NCBI GenBank assembly: GCA_018398805.1 | Contig: JAGFBZ010000863.1 | Span: 1,366,501 to 1,430,500 of the forward strand | Length of the DNA: 64,000 nucleotides | DNA from: Hirundichthys speculiger | Lineage: Eukaryota > Chordata > Actinopteri > Beloniformes > Exocoetidae | Reading direction: 5' to 3' | Part shown: positions 1 to 11,667 of the stretch, piece after piece | Position numbering within the stretch: the stretch's first letter is position 1 | Layout: every line of letters begins with the position of its first letter | Notes under the pieces: model-generated | Seen by the model: only the letters and a program-made list of their open reading frames with translations | Database searches by the model: none | What the model was told of the DNA's origin: nothing | Made by a program: the position numbers and the translations under genes

Positions 1-1627
1 GTAATAATGGAGGTGACTTTAAAGAGGACTGTTGGGCTTGCCCTTAACTTCAGTGTTGACAGACGTGTTTGATAGAAGTCTGCCTATAGGCCACCAGGCA
101 AAGATAAAAAAAAAAAGAATAATATTAAAGTTATCAAAGATTCATGTAAAATAGTTTTTTGGGGGAAAAAAAACATGCAGTTTCGGCACAGCATTTTTTT
201 TCTGTGAGTACCCTCACAATAAAAAGTGAGAAACTAGCACCCGCTTTAGTGCAAACCCCAATAAACTAAACTTTACTCTGGCACGGCATCCCCTCACCAG
301 TGCTGACATCATCACTGTTGGAATGAGACACAAAAAGTTTATCAACTGGTCAGCCGAGTTAAGCAGTATGAACGTTATTCATACACCAGTTTTCTTCCTT
401 GTCACCCACTCTTACCACTTTTATTTACAAGCTACATAGCCATAAAACACACAGCGCTTTTTGTGGATTTTATGTGCATACACACATCCACACAAGCACA
501 CTGATGACACACAGGGAGCAATTAGGGGTTCAGTGTTACAGTCAACATGTGGATCGGAGCAGCAGGAATTCTATCTGAAGTGACCTTAACGGCCAACCTG
601 CTCCACCTCCTTAGCCACTGCTGCTCCCTCCATGAGACTTTTGGCATTTGAGCCCCTCCATCTCCACATTTACGCCCACATACTATGGAGAACTTATATG
701 GAAGCTTACTTCTTGCAAGATTTCAAAATAAACCACACTAAGAGGTGAACACTTAAACACACAGCTGCACTTGAAAAAGTCAATTAGCTTTTGAAAATTT
801 GACGACTACTCATTTTTAAAGATGCAAAGAGTTTACTCCAGAGCACTGACATCCATAGCAACATGTAATTTAATAAAAGGATGATTAAACTTAGTATAGG
901 AAATACAATGACTCAGCTGTTTATCTCAAAGTTAATTGCACCATCACATCACATCTCTTAATGTGTATGTGCGTGTGTTTCTGTAGCTTAATGAAAACAC
1001 TCTGTATTTCATTATGTGTGTGTCTGTCAAGGGGGTCAAATCAACAACAAAATCTTCATTGAGTATCCACTCGCACCTATGAGGGAAAACTATCCTGAGG
1101 ATAAAAAAAACCTATCTGCTTGATAACAGATGGTATAGGCTCTGCACCCCACCGCTGACCTTGAACAGGATAAAGTTGGAATACAAAATGAACGGATAGG
1201 CTTTGAGATTAATAAATAATTTTTTACACACACACAAGCACTTACACAAAATACATAAAAAAAAGAAAATATGAACACACATCCCCACTTGCACACAACC
1301 GCACACACTGTGGTAATTATTTAAATAATTTCAAGGGTGTTGAGTATTTTGCTGCCCTATCTGTACAATGCACCAGAATTCAACCACCAAAACAAGATAA
1401 CGATTGAATATCAATGTCAGAGGTTTACTGTTTTGCTAGAATCTGTGAACCCCCCCATTGCACCCTTTAAATTAAAGGAAAAAAAAGAAAAAGAAAATTA
1501 TAAGTACTCTTTTAGTGGTGCTATATATTCTGTTATGATGTTTACTGCATAACAATGATTAGACAATAAATGAGATAAGGATTCAAGAAGCTCCCAAGAG
1601 AAAACCAAGAATAAGTTGATGTCCTAC
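1..1627 (-). other. tenm3 intron segment, no gene seen
   Basis: This stretch lies downstream of the last visible teneurin exon in transcript direction and begins with that exon's donor. It is AT-rich with short CA/GT runs, for example near 1228-1250. I see no exon, RNA gene or recognisable mobile element in it. Confidence 0.6.
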
Positions 1628-1915
1628 CATTGTCGCTGTCTGACTTATTCTCATGCTCCGTGTCCGTAAGGGTCAATACTGAGTTGGAGCGGCTGGACAG
1701 GCAGGATGTCCTCCCAGATGATTTACCCATACCTCCACGGCCCCATAGCCGCATGGCATGGTCTGGTGACATCACGGCCTGACTATCTCCATCGAAGTCC
1801 TGGGCAGTACCAACTGAGAAGCCGCGGTGAGGAAGGCCAATGTCAGAACAGAATGCAAGGCCCCGACGTGGCGGTGGCTCACAAATCCCCAGCTGGCGAA
1901 GACTGAAATGCTGAC
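1628..1915 (-). CDS. tenm3: teneurin-3, fourth visible coding exon (cytoplasmic domain)
   Basis: This exon encodes part of the N-terminal cytoplasmic domain of teneurin-3, a single-pass (type II) synaptic adhesion protein whose huge extracellular part contacts latrophilins and other teneurins. Read on the minus strand it follows an acceptor ending TTGTTGCAG and stops at the donor GTAGGA; it is 288 nt. With the G carried from the preceding exon it reads [19 protein letters not shown], then [32 protein letters not shown] and [16 protein letters not shown], the order expected for teneurin-3 rather than teneurin-1, -2 or -4. The exon leaves in phase 1 and the gene continues past the left edge. 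Compared with my memory of mammalian teneurin-3, the stretch after RLWGRG is two residues longer (GMGKSSGR). Assignment to the family is very secure; to tenm3 rather than another paralogue, strong. Confidence 0.93.
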
Positions 1916-2016
1916 CTGCAACAAAGAAGAGACTGAAATTTCAGAGCTGCAGACAAATTTCAATTTTGAGTGTCATTGATTCATTTACGTTTCATAAATG
2001 CTAACTTCAAGAGGTT

Positions 2017-2212
2017 CAGTAATCCCCCACACTTCACGGTTAATGGGGGCTGTGACCCCCCCACGAATGGTGAAAACCGTGATGTGGATGTACATGTACA
2101 TGTACATCCAGTATACATGTATGCACGTACGCAAAATCTACGGAAGGTACACTCACTTTGACGATCTCTCCTCTCTGGGATTGCTGAGACTGTGAAGTGT
2201 GGGGGATTACTG
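2017..2212. mobile_element. 196-bp MITE with pogo/Tigger-like ends
   Basis: The block is bounded by inverted repeats: CAGTAATCCCCCACACTTCA on the left and its complement on the right, 22 of 23 bases matching. The terminus resembles pogo/Tigger-type MITEs (CAGTAATCCC, then GGTTAATGG). The right flank is TA and the left has a degraded equivalent, as expected for TA-target insertion. A short palindromic TGTACA run sits in the middle. It encodes nothing. Confidence 0.7.
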
Positions 2213-2894
2213 TATTTCAAACTGCCAAATGTAAATATACATATATTATAAACTACCACTCACTTGAATAAAAAGTCTGCGCTTAAACAGAATCTTAATC
2301 AGAAGAGCTTTTACAAGAGCTCTGTGCTTTTACAGAGGAATTTTTCTTGCTAGCAAAGCTTTAAGTACTCACATGTATACAACATGTGGTTATTAAAAAC
2401 ATTTATAAGAACATTAAAACAAAACAAAAACATAAAAACATAATGAAGGACACAAACTACAATGATGATATACCAAAGAGAAAGATAGTATCTGCTGGGC
2501 CTTTTTCACGCAGGGCCTTTCACATCCTTTTAAATGGTGGAGACAAGAAACCTGAATGACTGCACAGTTACCACGGTGCTGCCCACTATGGTGAGAGGGA
2601 GATGTGGTGTGATGGCTCTCCTGAAATCAACTACCGTCTCCATTGTCTTGCAGGTGTTTCGTTCAAGATTATTGTGACTCCAGCATGTAAACCAGCTGTT
2701 CAACTTCCCTCCAGTATACAGAGGCGTGGCAGGAAATGCAACTGTTTTTGTAGAGAGTGAAGATAAGAGGGGAGAGCACACACCCCTGAGGAGGACCAGT
2801 GCGAAAACTGAAGGGGATCCAGCCTGAAATCCTGTGATGTTCTTCAGGTGCACTAACACTTGTCCCTCAAATGTTTTTTACAGGCACATATGTA
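2213..2894. other. intron sequence, nothing recognised
   Basis: No gene, RNA or repeat boundary is recognisable here. A GC-richer patch around 2530-2850 is open on the minus strand, but it has no splice-flanked structure or familiar motif. Confidence 0.5.
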
Positions 2895-3895
2895 GTCCAG
2901 GGGCCTGTTTCAGAAAGAAGGTTCTACAAACTCAGAGTCAACAAACCCTAAGTTAAAAAACTCTGAATTTTCAGTTTCAAAATGGGGGTTTAAAGTTGGT
3001 TCTGTCAACTCTGAGTTTGTTGATTCTGAGTCACTGTGACTACACAAAGACATCATCAGTGGAACTCCAATACCATGGTTCACCATGGCAACACCAAGTA
3101 AACCCCTTCGTTGAATTAGAGCTTTTATTGCAAATAACGTGGCTTTCTGCAGAAACGTACCACAGCTGAAAGAAAGGCAAAATAAGGGCAGTTGATGTGG
3201 GAGAAATTGCAGAATGAAGGAATGCAAAAAAAAAAAAACGAAAAAAAAAAACTTTTAAGCAATGTTGAAGTGCAAAAACATATTTCTCATAGGTAACTTG
3301 AACGCAACATGCTTGGCTGTACTCAAACATTTCGCCCTAGTAAAGGAGAAATCCTTCAAAGAGCATAGATGGGAATATGGGTGCAGTCAAAACATCCAGT
3401 CAAACTGAAATCCTACAGGAAAATTTCTGTACTCACAAAAGTGAAAGCAGGATATGAATAAAAAGTTATTTTAAATAATTAATTATATCAACTCCTAAAT
3501 CATTAAAGTTATTTTTGTACGTTTAAATGGGCATACAGTGGGTGATATTTCTGATGCACAGAAGGATAAGATAATTAAAATATGTTATGTAACTGCAGAA
3601 AAACAGACCTGAAAGAATTCAGCGAGGTATCACAAGTGACGGCTGGCTTGACTGCAGTAAACTATCTATTTGGGTACCTCGGTATATTTTCCCGTCACAT
3701 CTATGACATGCCATTGTTCAGACATCTCCAGAAATGGGAATTACATAATCAATTGTATGATGAAATTGAACTTGTTTTCGCTGTGTGAAGGCGAAGAGAC
3801 AGAGAGAAACTCAGGGTGTGTGGAAGTAAACCTGCCAGCTTTAGTTCAGGGAGTCAGTCACCGTGGTAACAGACTCTGTTACCTCGGTTTCTGAA
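2895..3895. mobile_element. degraded DNA-transposon/MITE relic
   Basis: The left end begins GGGGCCTGTTTCAGAAAG and runs into ACTCWGAGTT-type subterminal motifs. The right part contains a GTAACAGACTCTGTTACC palindrome and CTCGGTTTCTGAAAC. I recognise this combination from a common fish interspersed repeat with GGGCCTGTTTCAGAAA ends. The outermost right terminus is not visible, so the exact end is uncertain, and the superfamily is not assigned. Short open frames here are by-products of the repeat. Confidence 0.5.
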
Positions 3896-4856
3896 ACTGG
3901 CATAATGGGACTGTCTTGCTCAGGTCATCTCGCTTTGTGACACTGAAAAGAGTTTCCCTGAGTTCAGATTCAACATACTCAACATACTTTTTTTTTGTGG
4001 AAGGTCTTTCAAATCTTCTCCACAGGTTCAAGTAGTGCAGTTTTTAACTTTTTTTTTTTTTTTGGTTGATGCAATTAACTGCGTTTTTTGACCTTGTTGA
4101 GGTACACAAGAGTTTTACACAGTGTTTCTTTTATCTATTTACACAAACACTCCACATACCATGCAGATAATTAAGGCTTGTACCCATCTTTTAATCCTTT
4201 GCTTTTTATTGTGATGTAAAAAACACAATAAAAATAATCTGATTGCAGTAGGACTTTGCAATATACTAAATAAACACTTTGTCTGAATAATAACATATAG
4301 CTCTTTTCACAATGCCATTTTTATTATCAAAGAAAAATGAAGGCAATACTAAGCACCCCCTCTAGACTTCCAAGGGATTTAAGGAGGTAAGTAGTAGCCA
4401 GATGTTGCTAATCATTAACCTCTGTAAAGCTGAGTTTGCTGGTCTGGAGCATTCAGATGTGTGTTCACACAAAGCACAAGACTGAAAGACATCAGCAATA
4501 GTCTAAGGAGCAACTGTTCCTGCACATCAATCTGAAAAGCATTATAAAATATTTATAAACAATTTCCCGACCTGATGGGAACAGGACTTGTGTGCACCCA
4601 AGCTGTTCCTGGAGAACTTATGGAAATATGACCAATCAGAAGGCACTTAAAATGTGCAGAGATTTGACCAGTCGCAAAACACACTCAAGACATCTCGTTT
4701 CCAAGGAAGTTTTTGTTTATTGTTTAAGTAACTAAAAACAGTTTTGATGCATGTGGGTGAGAAACTAAAGCAGAAGTGCCCTCAATAAAACAAAAATGGT
4801 TGGAAATGGTTCCGCAGATGTCCACTTTAAGGGGCAAAAGGGTGCCTTTCTCTTAC
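3896..4856. other. intron sequence, nothing recognised
   Basis: AT-rich intron with T runs at 3986-3995 and 4050-4063. No exon-like or transposon-like structure is seen. Confidence 0.5.
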
Positions 4857-4939
4857 CTTGCCAAGTGATGCATAACTATCAAGCTTACTCCTGCTCAAAA
4901 TGCCCTCACCACTCTGGCATCCACCAGTAGGCTCCCAGT
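4857..4939 (-). other. candidate alternative tenm3 cassette exon
   Basis: On the minus strand this 83-nt block has a pyrimidine-rich acceptor (CTATCTCACCCCTTAG) and a near-consensus donor (AAG|GTAAGAG). It lies in the 9.75-kb intron between the exons at 11668-11738 and 1628-1915. Only the phase supplied by the 11668-11738 exon leaves it open, reading DWEPTGGCQSGEGILSRSK onwards. With the full 83 nt the next exon would be read out of frame and stop early. An internal donor GGA|GTAAGC at 4889/4888 would give a 51-nt exon that keeps the frame. I do not recognise the peptide from any teneurin. It may be a real regulated exon or a decoy. Confidence 0.35.
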
Positions 4940-5369
4940 CTAAGGGGTGAGATAGAAGTCAAGACACTAAACAATATATGTTTGTTATAATAATGATACA
5001 GGACTCCATTATAATGTCAGAATTTTTATGCAATATGAAAAAATCTTCCACATAAATATGTTTTGACAGAACCATTTTATCTGTAAGACAGGGTTAACTC
5101 CTGTCAAAGCTCATAAAATCCCCACTATTGCCCCGGTACAAAAAAGGTCATCCATAAATTAAAGTCACTTAAAAAAGCAAAAAGAGGACCTTGTGAGAAA
5201 TGACTCCTTGACATAAACTGGTAATGAGCTGAAACCAAGACAAAGCAGTGAAGTGATTTTCCTTTGAAATATGTTTGAAAACTAGACATAGTATCAATAG
5301 AATCAGCAGTACATGCCTCCCCATCTTCAACCAGAAAATGAGTTGGCACATAATAAAAGTCTTCTATAA

Positions 5370-5555
5370 TTAATTGAACAACAATAGATAACGGGTATTG
5401 CTGTTCAATTAAGAGATATATTAATTTTAAATGAGCTCCAATTAGGACATCAGTGAAAATGGCGATAAGATGATTGAGTAATTGGGATTTTTAATTCATC
5501 AAATATTGACTTTGCTGTAATTGGAACTGGAGAACAATTAATGCACTGCACCGGT
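5370..5555. promoter_or_regulatory. cluster of homeodomain-type TAAT/ATTA motifs
   Basis: This interval packs CAATTAAG, ATTAATTT, CCAATTAGG, GTAATTGG (twice), TTTAATTC and CAATTAATG into under 200 bp without the low-complexity look of neighbouring AT-rich DNA. Such clusters are typical of intronic enhancers bound by homeodomain factors. The call is inference only. Confidence 0.25.
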
Positions 5556-5742
5556 TAAGCATTTTTCTTTTGAATATGCATTTTACCCTGTTTGCATGAA
5601 ATGAATGAGGTTCAACGATGTGAACAAAGAACATGTTTTTCTTGGGATTGAAACCATTTCTCATGTACCGAGCACACCTTCATTCAACCTTCAACTGCAA
5701 TACATACAACTTCAAAACCTCTCAACCGCTCTGCGTTCTGCT

Positions 5743-5850
5743 TCATCAGATTTAGACCAGACCAGACCAAACCAGGCCAGATCTGACCACACTAGGCCAA
5801 GCTAGACCAGACAAGGCAAGACCAGACCAGGCCAGACAGCCAGACAGAGA
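5743..5850. repeat. imperfect AGACC-type short tandem repeat
   Basis: Degenerate pentamer-like units (AGACC, GGCCAG, AGACA) repeat across about 100 bp, ending in an AGAT-rich patch. It lies just 5' of the LINE that follows. Confidence 0.7.
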
Positions 5851-5945
5851 AATAGATAGATATAACACTGGACTACACATTCACAACAAAATCCCTATTC
5901 ATGTGATTCAGATGACTCTTATGAAGAAAATAAAAACAAGAGCTC

Positions 5946-6540
5946 GATGCCCCTTGCCCAGGTTAGGGTTACCGGGGCCCCACCCTGGAGCCAGGCCTGG
6001 GGGAGGGGCTTGTTTGGGAGCGCCTGGTTGCCAGGCCTTTACCCATGGGGCCCGGCCGGGCTCAGCCCAAACGGGCTACATGGGTTCGCCTCCCCGTGGG
6101 CCCACCACCCGCAGGGAGGGTCATAGGAGTCGGTTGCAATCTGTTTTGAGCGGCAGCCGAAAGCATGAGCCTTGGCTTGCCGACCCCCGGCTGACTAAAC
6201 TGGCTACTGGGACATGGAATGTCACGTCTCTGGCGGGGTAGGAGCTTGAGTTTGTGCATGAGGTTGAGAGGTACCACTTAGATATAGTCGGGCTCAACTT
6301 AACGCACAGCCTGGACTCTGGAACCAATCTTGTCGAGAGAGGCTGGACTTTATTCTACTCTATAGTTGCCCAGGGTGAGAGGCCACGGGCTGGTGTGGGC
6401 TTGCTTATAGCCTTCCAGCTTGGAGCCTGTATATTGGGGTTTTCTCCAGTGGATGAGAGGGTAGCTTCCCTTCGCCTTCGGGTCGGGGAACGGGCGCTGA
6501 CTGTCATTGGCGCTTATGCGCCAATGACAGTTCATAGTAC
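5946..6540 (+). mobile_element. LINE, 5' region and endonuclease start (part A)
   Basis: GC-rich 5' leader followed by the start of an APE-type endonuclease: TGTWNVTSLAG, EVERYHLDIVGL, THSLDSGTN, RAGVGLLIA and GERALTVIGAYAP are readable. This is the common fish non-LTR retrotransposon of L2-like type; clade naming is tentative. Frame breaks show it is dead. The sequence continues at 8657 after the LTR, because SS-TAG-YPAVLES reads directly across once the LTR and one copy of GTAC are removed. A perfect hairpin sits at 6500-6531. Confidence 0.85.
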
Positions 6541-8656
6541 TGTAGGACCCCTCTTCGGATTTTATTTTATTAATTAAAGCCGCCTCTACAAGCTGTGAAC
6601 CTTCACCTACTTCCACCCAGGCAACCTGGAGAAAACCTCCAAAGCATGTGGCATCTCAACCCTTATCTGGTACCAACCGGACACCAGCACCGTAGAACCA
6701 TAAAACTCAAGAATGTCCGTTACCATGGAAACTCTCATCCAAAAACCACTTTAAGAAGCTATAAACATCGTTTCATGACAAGTCGGGATGTGGAACGGCC
6801 AGGCACAGAGGCCCCTTCAGGTCTGGCTCTTATCTGTGGTGGGACAAGAGCACCCAGAAAATCTTCTACAACCCCCCTCAGGATGAGAGGAGACGATTAA
6901 AAGTTTAATAAAACCAGATAACTTTACAGGACAAGCAACCACTACTGAAGTTCCTTGAAATGTTATGACAAAAGAGAATATAACATTCATGAACACAATA
7001 AAGGGGATGTCAAGTTAAGCTGGTTAATTTTGTGTGTTAAATTCCTGCCATTATAACCTTCTCTTCCAAAAGGGGCAGATTTCTGAATGTAAGGTAAAAA
7101 GTATTATCCTGTGACATAACTGTTGATATTTGCATTTGTGATGTTTTGTTAACCCTGATAATTAAGTCAACTGTTTAAATGTGTTTAAACTTGTGGACTA
7201 CAGAGGACCACAAGGAGACAAAGATCAAAACTTCATCTCCCAGCATTCAGTGCTCCGGATATCGGCGGGAAAATTCCATGCCTCTGATTGGACAGCATTG
7301 GTCAGACCCCGTTTATTTACCTAAACGCTCATTTAATATTCCAGGGGTATTAAAGCCAGATGAGTCCGTTGTCCTGCTCTCTTCAAGCTCTTCAAGCTCT
7401 TCGACCTCTTTATGCTTTTTCTCTCTTCAACCTTTTGACTTCATATAGTCTCTTCACTTTTACAAACTTTCCCTCCTTTTTCATTTTTATTTTCGTTGAA
7501 ACTTTTGTGGCGTGGATAACACCCTAAAATCATTTTGGTTGCTTCATTTTTATTTTTCTCAATGCGATTTTGCTTCTGCACATTTTTCCAGTCCTCATTT
7601 TTACAGAAGCTCGATAGTCGTGCCGCATTGACCTTTTTTATAGAACAATCGCTGAATGATCTCAACTAACGAAAGTTAGTTGTAAGTTTTGATAACAACT
7701 TTTTGTAAGCCTTTACGTGCGGCTGCAGGGTTCAAACGCTTGACTTTTGACACCGGAAAGCCCACGCCTAGAACTTTTGCCAAATCCCCAGAGTTTTTGC
7801 ATTAGTTTAACAATTTTGATATTTGTTGCTCCGTCTTTTCTTTTGGGGCTCACATCAACTTTTGACGGGCAATCGAACTCTTTAACTGCCGATTCCTGCA
7901 GACCAGAGCCGAGTCCGTGACACCAGACGTCTCAGCTGCCACTCGGATTCCGGACCACCGGAACCGACCCGCCTACCCAGACGAAAAGAGAGCGGTACAA
8001 GCCGCCCGAGTCACGCGCTACGTCCGGAGACCTCCAGAGAGCCATCGGCTGAACACGATTCCCGGAGAAAGCCACTGCGAACTGTGCCAACCGATGTGCC
8101 AACGACAAGTAAGCCGCCAGACTCGCCCAGGGTAAGGCTGACAGAGAATAAGATTTGGTGTCTCCCAGTTTGTCGACGGTTCAGACCGGTCCGTGCGTCA
8201 CGGACCACGTCCGGACCACACTTCCCCATTATTCGGCAGCTAATTAGTTCGAGAATTGCCCCTCTTTATTAATTTGTTCACTTTGATAACAGATTAGCTA
8301 TTAGCAACCCGTGCGTACCCGCCATCTTTGTTATTATGTTTCTCTTCCTTCCTTTCCTCTCTATCGTCCTTTCCTGTCATGCGCTATAGCCAAATATGAA
8401 GAATTAGTTATGTGGATGTGCATTTTATATATATAAATGTCTTATATGTTTTGTGTTCTTGTCTGTGTCTAAATAAATGTTGTATAATGTATTAGCAACT
8501 CTGAGGATTAATTTTCCAACAGCCAATCCAACTCGTTCAAGAACCCACTAGAAATTGTGACTCATTTGCTCTTTAATTTTTCCGTCTTTTTAGAGAAGGC
8601 CGGTGGCACCCTAGGCAGTTATTAAAATATTAATAAATTACACGAGTCCCCCTACA
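6541..8656 (+). mobile_element. solo LTR of an LTR retrotransposon, inserted in a LINE
   Basis: The block starts TGTAGGACCCC and ends CCCCCTACA, so the ends are TG..CA with an inverted TGTAGG/CCTACA. It is flanked on both sides by GTAC (6537-6540 and 8657-8660), a 4-bp target duplication. A second copy with identical ends lies at 38751-40680 on the minus strand, which shows these are the true termini. Inside, a CCAAT-type site lies near 7277, a TATTAAA near 7350, and AATAAATG near 8472 suits polyadenylation. No internal coding region or second LTR is present, so this is a recombined solo LTR. Gypsy, BEL and retrovirus-like families all remain possible. Confidence 0.88.
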
Positions 8657-11207
8657 GTACCCAGCCGTCCTGGAGTCCTTGGTGGGGGTGCTGAAAAGCG
8701 CCCCTAATGGGAACTCCTTTATCCTGCTGGGGGACTTCAATGCTCACACTGACAGTGACAGTGGTACCTGGAGGGGAGCGATAGGGAGGAACGGCCTCTC
8801 TGATCTGAACCCGAGTGGTGTTTGGTTGTTGTACAGAAGTCCAACAACGAAACAAACACCATGTTCAAGCATAAGAGTGTCCATAAATGCACGTGGCATC
8901 AGGACACTCTTGGCCGTAGATTGATGATCGCTTCATAGCCGTATCCTCTGATCTTTGGCCATATATTTTGGACACTCGGGTAATGAGAGGAGCTGAGCTG
9001 TCAACTGATCACTACCAGGTGGTAAGTTGGATTAGATGGTGGGGGAGAATGCCAGCCAGACCTGGTAGGCCCAAACGTGTAGTGAGGTTTTGCTGGAAAC
9101 ATCTGGCAGAGATCTTATATGCGCACCTCAGACAGAACTTCAATCACATCCCGAGGGAGGCGGGGGACATTGAGTCTGAATGGGCAATGTTCCGCGCCTC
9201 CATTGCTGAAGCGGCTGACCAGAGCTGTGGCCGTGAGGTTGTCGGTGCCTGCCGTGGTGGCAATCCTCGAACTTAGTGGTGGATACCTCGGGTAAGAAAG
9301 GACTTCAGACCGAAGAAGGAGTCCTACCGGGCTTTGTTAGTTTGTTGGACTCCAGAATCAGCAGACAGGTGTCTGTGGGCCAAGCATCCGTCTGCAGGCC
9401 AAGCATTCAACTGTGGCAGCTTTGGTGGTCTCTAAGGCGAAAACTCGGGTGTGGGAGGAGTTCGGTGAGGCCATGGAAAAAGACTTTCAATCGGCTCCAC
9501 AGAGATTCTGGCAAACTGTCAGACGGCTCAGGCTGGGAAAGCAGTGCTTCACCAACACTGTGTATAGTGGGGATGGGTTGCTGCTGACCTCGACTGAAGA
9601 TGTTGTTCGGCGGAGGAAGGAATACTTCGAGGACCTTCTCAATCCCATCAAAATGTCTTCCATGGATGATGCTGAGTCTGTGGGCTTAGAGGTGGACTCG
9701 TTCATTACCGAAGCTGAGATCGCTGAGGTAGTTAAGAAGCTGCACAGTGGCCAGGCTCAGGGGTGGAAGAGATCCGCCCTGAGTTTCTGAAGGCTCTGGA
9801 TGTTGTAGGACTGTCTTGGTTGAAATGTCTCTGGAACATCGCATGGAAATCGAGGGCAGTACCTCTGGATTGGCAGACCAGGGTGGTGGTTCCCCTTTTT
9901 AAGAAGAGGGACCGGAGGGTGTGTTCCAATTACAGGGGAATCACACTCCTCAGCCTCTCTGGTAAGGTCTATGCAGGGGTGCTGGAGAAGAGAGTTCAAG
10001 CGATTGTCGAAACCAAGATTCAGGAGGAACAATGTGGGTTCCGTCCTGGTCGTGGAACACTGGACCAGCTCTATACCCTCACTAGGGTCCTTGAGGGGGC
10101 ATGGGAATTTGCCCAACCAGTCCACATGTGTTTTGTGGACTTGGAGAAGGCATTTGACCGTGTCCCTCGGGGAGTCCTGCGTGAGATACTCCAGCAGTAT
10201 GGGGTACTGGGCCCGTTGTTACATATGGAGTAGGAGTTTGGTCCGCATTACCGGTTGTAAGTCGGAATTGTTTTCAGTGACAGTTGGGCTGCCCTTTGTG
10301 GCAGATTCTGTTCATAACGTTTATGGACAGAATTTCTAGGCACAGCCAAGGAGCGGAGGGGTTCCAGTTCGGTGGTGTCGGGATCTCGTCTCTGCTGTTT
10401 GCAGATGATGTGGTCCTGTTGGCACCATCGACTGGGGATCTTCAGCTCTCGCTGGAGCAGTTCACAGCCGAGTGTGAAGCAGCAGGGATAAGAATCAGCA
10501 CCTCCAAATCTGAGACTATGGTTCTCAGTCGGAAAAGGGTAGAATGCCTTCTCCAAGTTGTGAGAGAGGTTCTGCCTCAAGTGGAAGAGTTTAAGTAATT
10601 TTGGGGTCTTGTTCACAAGTGATGAGAGAAAGGAATGGGAGATCAACAGACGGATTGGTGCAGCGTCTGCTGTGGTGCGGACTCTGTACCGGTCCGTTGT
10701 GGTGAAGAGAGAGCTGAGCCAAAAGGCAAGGCTCTCTGTTTACTGGTCGATCTTTGTTCCAGCCCTCACCTATGGTCACAAACTGTGGGTAGTGACCAAA
10801 AGAACTAGATCGCGGATACAAGCGGCAGAATTGAGTTTTCTCCGCAGGGTGGCTGGATTCTCCCTTCGAGATAAGGTGAGAAGTTCAATCATTGGGGGGA
10901 GACTCAGAAAAGCCGCTGCTCCTTCACATCGAGAGGAGCCAGTTGAGGTGGTTCGGGCATCTGATTAGGATGTCCCCGGAGGCCTTCCTGGAGAGGTGTT
11001 TTGGGCATGTCCAACTGGGAGAAGACCACGGGGCAGGCCGAGGACACGCTGGAGAGCTTATATCTCTCAGCTGGCCTGGGAGCGCCTCGAGGTTCTCCCA
11101 AAGGAGCTGGTGGAAGCGGCCAGGAGGAGGAGGTCTGGGCCTCTCTCCTGAAGCTGCTGCCCCTGTGACCGTGATCAAGCGGGAGCTAATGGATGGATGT
11201 GATTTTA
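8657..11207 (+). mobile_element. LINE, endonuclease end, reverse transcriptase and 3' tail (part B)
   Basis: This continues the LINE at 5946-6540. Readable pieces in order are LLGDFNAH and WRGAIGRNGLSDLNPSG (endonuclease), ELSTDHYQVVSWIRW, KTRVWEEFGEAMEKDF, then the reverse transcriptase and a C-terminal part RIQAAELSFLRRVAGFSLR. The end at about 11190-11207 carries the typical TAATGGATGGATG tail. Several frameshifts and stops separate the pieces. Together with part A the element is about 3.1 kb, close to full length for this type. Confidence 0.9.
9763..10598 (+). pseudogene. LINE reverse transcriptase, frameshifted
   Basis: The reverse transcriptase of the preceding LINE is split over two frames. 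The first (9763-10233) has WLKCLWNIAWKSRAVPLDW, VVVPLFKKRDRRVCSNYRGI, EEQCGFRPGRGTLDQLYTL and CFVDLEKAFDRVPRG. The second (10284-10598) has LFITFMDRISRHSQG and the catalytic box LLFADDVVLLA near 10400, then AAGIRISTSKSETMVL. The FADD box and finger motifs are intact, but the frame breaks near 10233-10284 prevent one protein. In life it would copy LINE RNA into DNA at the nicked target. Confidence 0.88.
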
Positions 11208-11667
11208 TAATTTCACTGCTCTTTATTGGTTTGTTACAGTGACAACAGTGTCCCAAATGGAATAAGGCATCTATAAAAACTTTTTCAAATGTTAGTCTCA
11301 CTTGTCTGCTTGCACAATGCCCCACTGAATTCAATAAACCCCTTAAAAAAGTGATCACATTTCTATTTGACATAATTCTGAGTGTCTCTTCAGTCCCACA
11401 TCCAGCATTCATAGTTGAATTCTTACATGCACTGAACACCATCTCCAAATAAATTCACACATTAATCCAAGCACAAGCCCATATAATAAAATATCATAGA
11501 ATTATGTTTAGATAAAACCAATATTTACATTTTATTTATCATTTAATGACATGTCAGTCACTGGTAAAGGGATAAAAGCAAATTTTCCTGCTTTATAGTT
11601 TTTACATATAACCTAGATGCAGTTGTCTGTCCAGTGACTGTGTGTACATTTGTGTGGAGACACCGAC
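11208..11667. other. intron sequence, nothing recognised
   Basis: Ordinary AT-rich intron between the LINE tail and the teneurin exon donor. No feature is seen. Confidence 0.5.

Noticed and set aside
1542..1963. Other-frame open stretches over the tenm3 exon (plus and minus)
   Set aside because: They are shadows of the exon, which only in its own frame gives teneurin motifs and correct splice phases.
5743..5850. CRISPR-like array of AGACC units
   Set aside because: Units are short and degenerate with no spacer structure; it is a simple repeat in a vertebrate genome.
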